From positions 1 to 6,545 of the forward strand of contig USHI01000079.1 in NCBI GenBank assembly GCA_900554405.1: a DNA stretch of 6,545 nucleotides. The letters run 5' to 3'. The notes under the pieces are model-generated. The model made no database searches. It had not been told where the DNA came from and was given only the letters and a program-made list of their open reading frames with translations. This DNA comes from an uncultured Eubacteriales bacterium (GTDB lineage: Bacteria > Bacillota > Clostridia > Oscillospirales > CAG-382). This document shows positions 6,439 through 6,545 of this stretch, piece after piece. The position numbers were made by a program, and so were the translations under genes. Each line of letters starts with the position of its first letter. The first letter of the stretch is position 1.

Positions 6439-6467
6439 TTGAAAACCCGCGCGGGATGCGCTATAAT
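6439..6467 (+). promoter_or_regulatory. Sigma-A-type promoter of the divergent plus-strand gene
   Basis: TTGAAA (6439-6444) and TATAAT (6462-6467) are 17 nt apart, the same -35, -10 and spacing as the promoter facing the other way. Transcription should start near 6474, giving a leader of about 36 nt to the ATG at 6510. The spacer contains a perfect 10-bp palindrome at 6446-6455, described separately. The two -35 boxes are 20 bp apart, so one bound regulator could affect both directions. Confidence 0.8.
6446..6455. repeat. 10-bp GC palindrome CCCGCGCGGG inside the plus-strand promoter spacer
   Basis: The sequence CCCGCGCGGG is a perfect self-complementary 10-mer lying between the -35 and -10 boxes of the plus-strand promoter, in an otherwise AT-rich intergenic region. 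Its position would suit a repressor operator. It could equally be chance in a GC-rich genome, since only one copy is seen and no regulator is encoded in the window. Confidence 0.4.
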
Positions 6468-6475
6468 GAAAAAAA

Positions 6476-6492
6476 CCGTCGTTTTCCGGCGG
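6476..6492 (+). promoter_or_regulatory. Predicted short hairpin at the 5' end of the plus-strand transcript
   Basis: CCGTCG (6476-6481) can pair with CGGCGG (6487-6492) around a TTTTC loop, giving six pairs including one G-U. It begins about 2 nt after the predicted transcription start and ends directly before the AAGGAGG ribosome binding site. Such a hairpin could protect the 5' end of the mRNA. There is no U-tract, so it is not a terminator, and it is too small to suggest a riboswitch. Confidence 0.35.
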
Positions 6493-6509
6493 AAGGAGGG
6501 GGCAAATAC

Positions 6510-6545
6510 ATGAAGCTGGACAATTACGTTGATATAAAGGTCTTT
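6510..6545 (+). CDS. Start of a divergently transcribed gene, product unknown (cut by window edge)
   Basis: Only 12 codons are visible, reading MKLDNYVDIKVF, too little to name a family. The start is well supported: AAGGAGGGGG (6493-6502) is a strong Shine-Dalgarno sequence just upstream of the ATG, and a consensus promoter lies at 6439-6467. It faces away from the rel operon and shares its 158-bp upstream region. An alternative would be a spurious start, but the combined promoter and ribosome binding site make a real gene likely. Confidence 0.7.
   Translation, partial: MKLDNYVDIKVF

Noticed and set aside
5377..6513. A 378-codon plus-strand open frame opposite the RnfC/RecJ-like gene
   Set aside because: It is in codon register with the minus-strand gene and stays open for the same codon-usage reason. 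Its product shows no recognisable motif, whereas the minus strand shows RnfC and RecJ signatures.
6466..6513. A 15-codon leader-peptide candidate (MKKTVVFRRKEGANT) ending in an ATGA overlap with the plus-strand gene
   Set aside because: Its ATG overlaps the TATAAT box, so it lies upstream of the expected transcription start near 6474 and would not be in the mRNA made from that promoter.
1..6545. A defence system, prophage, CRISPR array or mobile element
   Set aside because: All recognisable genes are housekeeping families in a conserved order. I saw no direct repeats, terminal inverted repeats, transposase or integrase motifs, or tRNA-like attachment site.

Overview
The window looks like chromosomal core DNA from an anaerobic member of the Bacillota (Clostridia), probably an uncultured gut or sediment lineage of moderate to fairly high GC. 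The grounds are a bifunctional Rel with RFKD motif, a HemZ-type radical-SAM protein, a SpoVB/MurJ-like flippase, the rel-dtd-hemZ gene order common in Clostridia, and purine-rich AAGGA/GGAGG ribosome binding sites with TTGAAA-17-TATAAT promoters. No rRNA, tRNA, CRISPR array, insertion sequence or intrinsic terminator is visible.

Layout: almost everything is one minus-strand operon read from right to left. It starts at a well-formed promoter (6390-6418) and runs through six genes: (1) a 337-residue protein with an RnfC-like N-terminal barrel-sandwich domain fused to the C-terminal OB and helical domains of RecJ (6351-5338); (2) rel, the (p)ppGpp synthetase/hydrolase (5344-3137); (3) dtd, D-aminoacyl-tRNA deacylase (3140-2688); (4) hemZ (2691-1213); (5) a stand-alone P-loop nucleoside (uridine) kinase (1208-354); (6) the first 116 codons of a SpoVB/MurJ-type lipid or polysaccharide flippase, cut by the left edge (350-1). 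Junctions are very tight: overlaps of 7, 4 and 4 bp, then gaps of 4 and 3 nt, so translational coupling is likely throughout. A divergent plus-strand gene starts at 6510 from its own consensus promoter and is cut by the right edge after 12 codons. The 158-bp space between the two divergent start codons is the only real intergenic region.

Together the operon links stringent-response signalling, tRNA proofreading, a porphyrin-type radical-SAM enzyme, nucleotide salvage and an envelope-lipid transporter. This is a housekeeping cluster rather than a defence or mobile island.

The most unusual item is the first gene. The position next to rel is where recJ (often followed by apt) usually sits in Clostridia. 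Here only the nuclease-free tail of RecJ remains, in frame behind an RnfC N-terminal domain that has lost the RnfC flavin/NADH and Fe-S parts. The dtd product also departs from the family signature motifs at several usually conserved positions.
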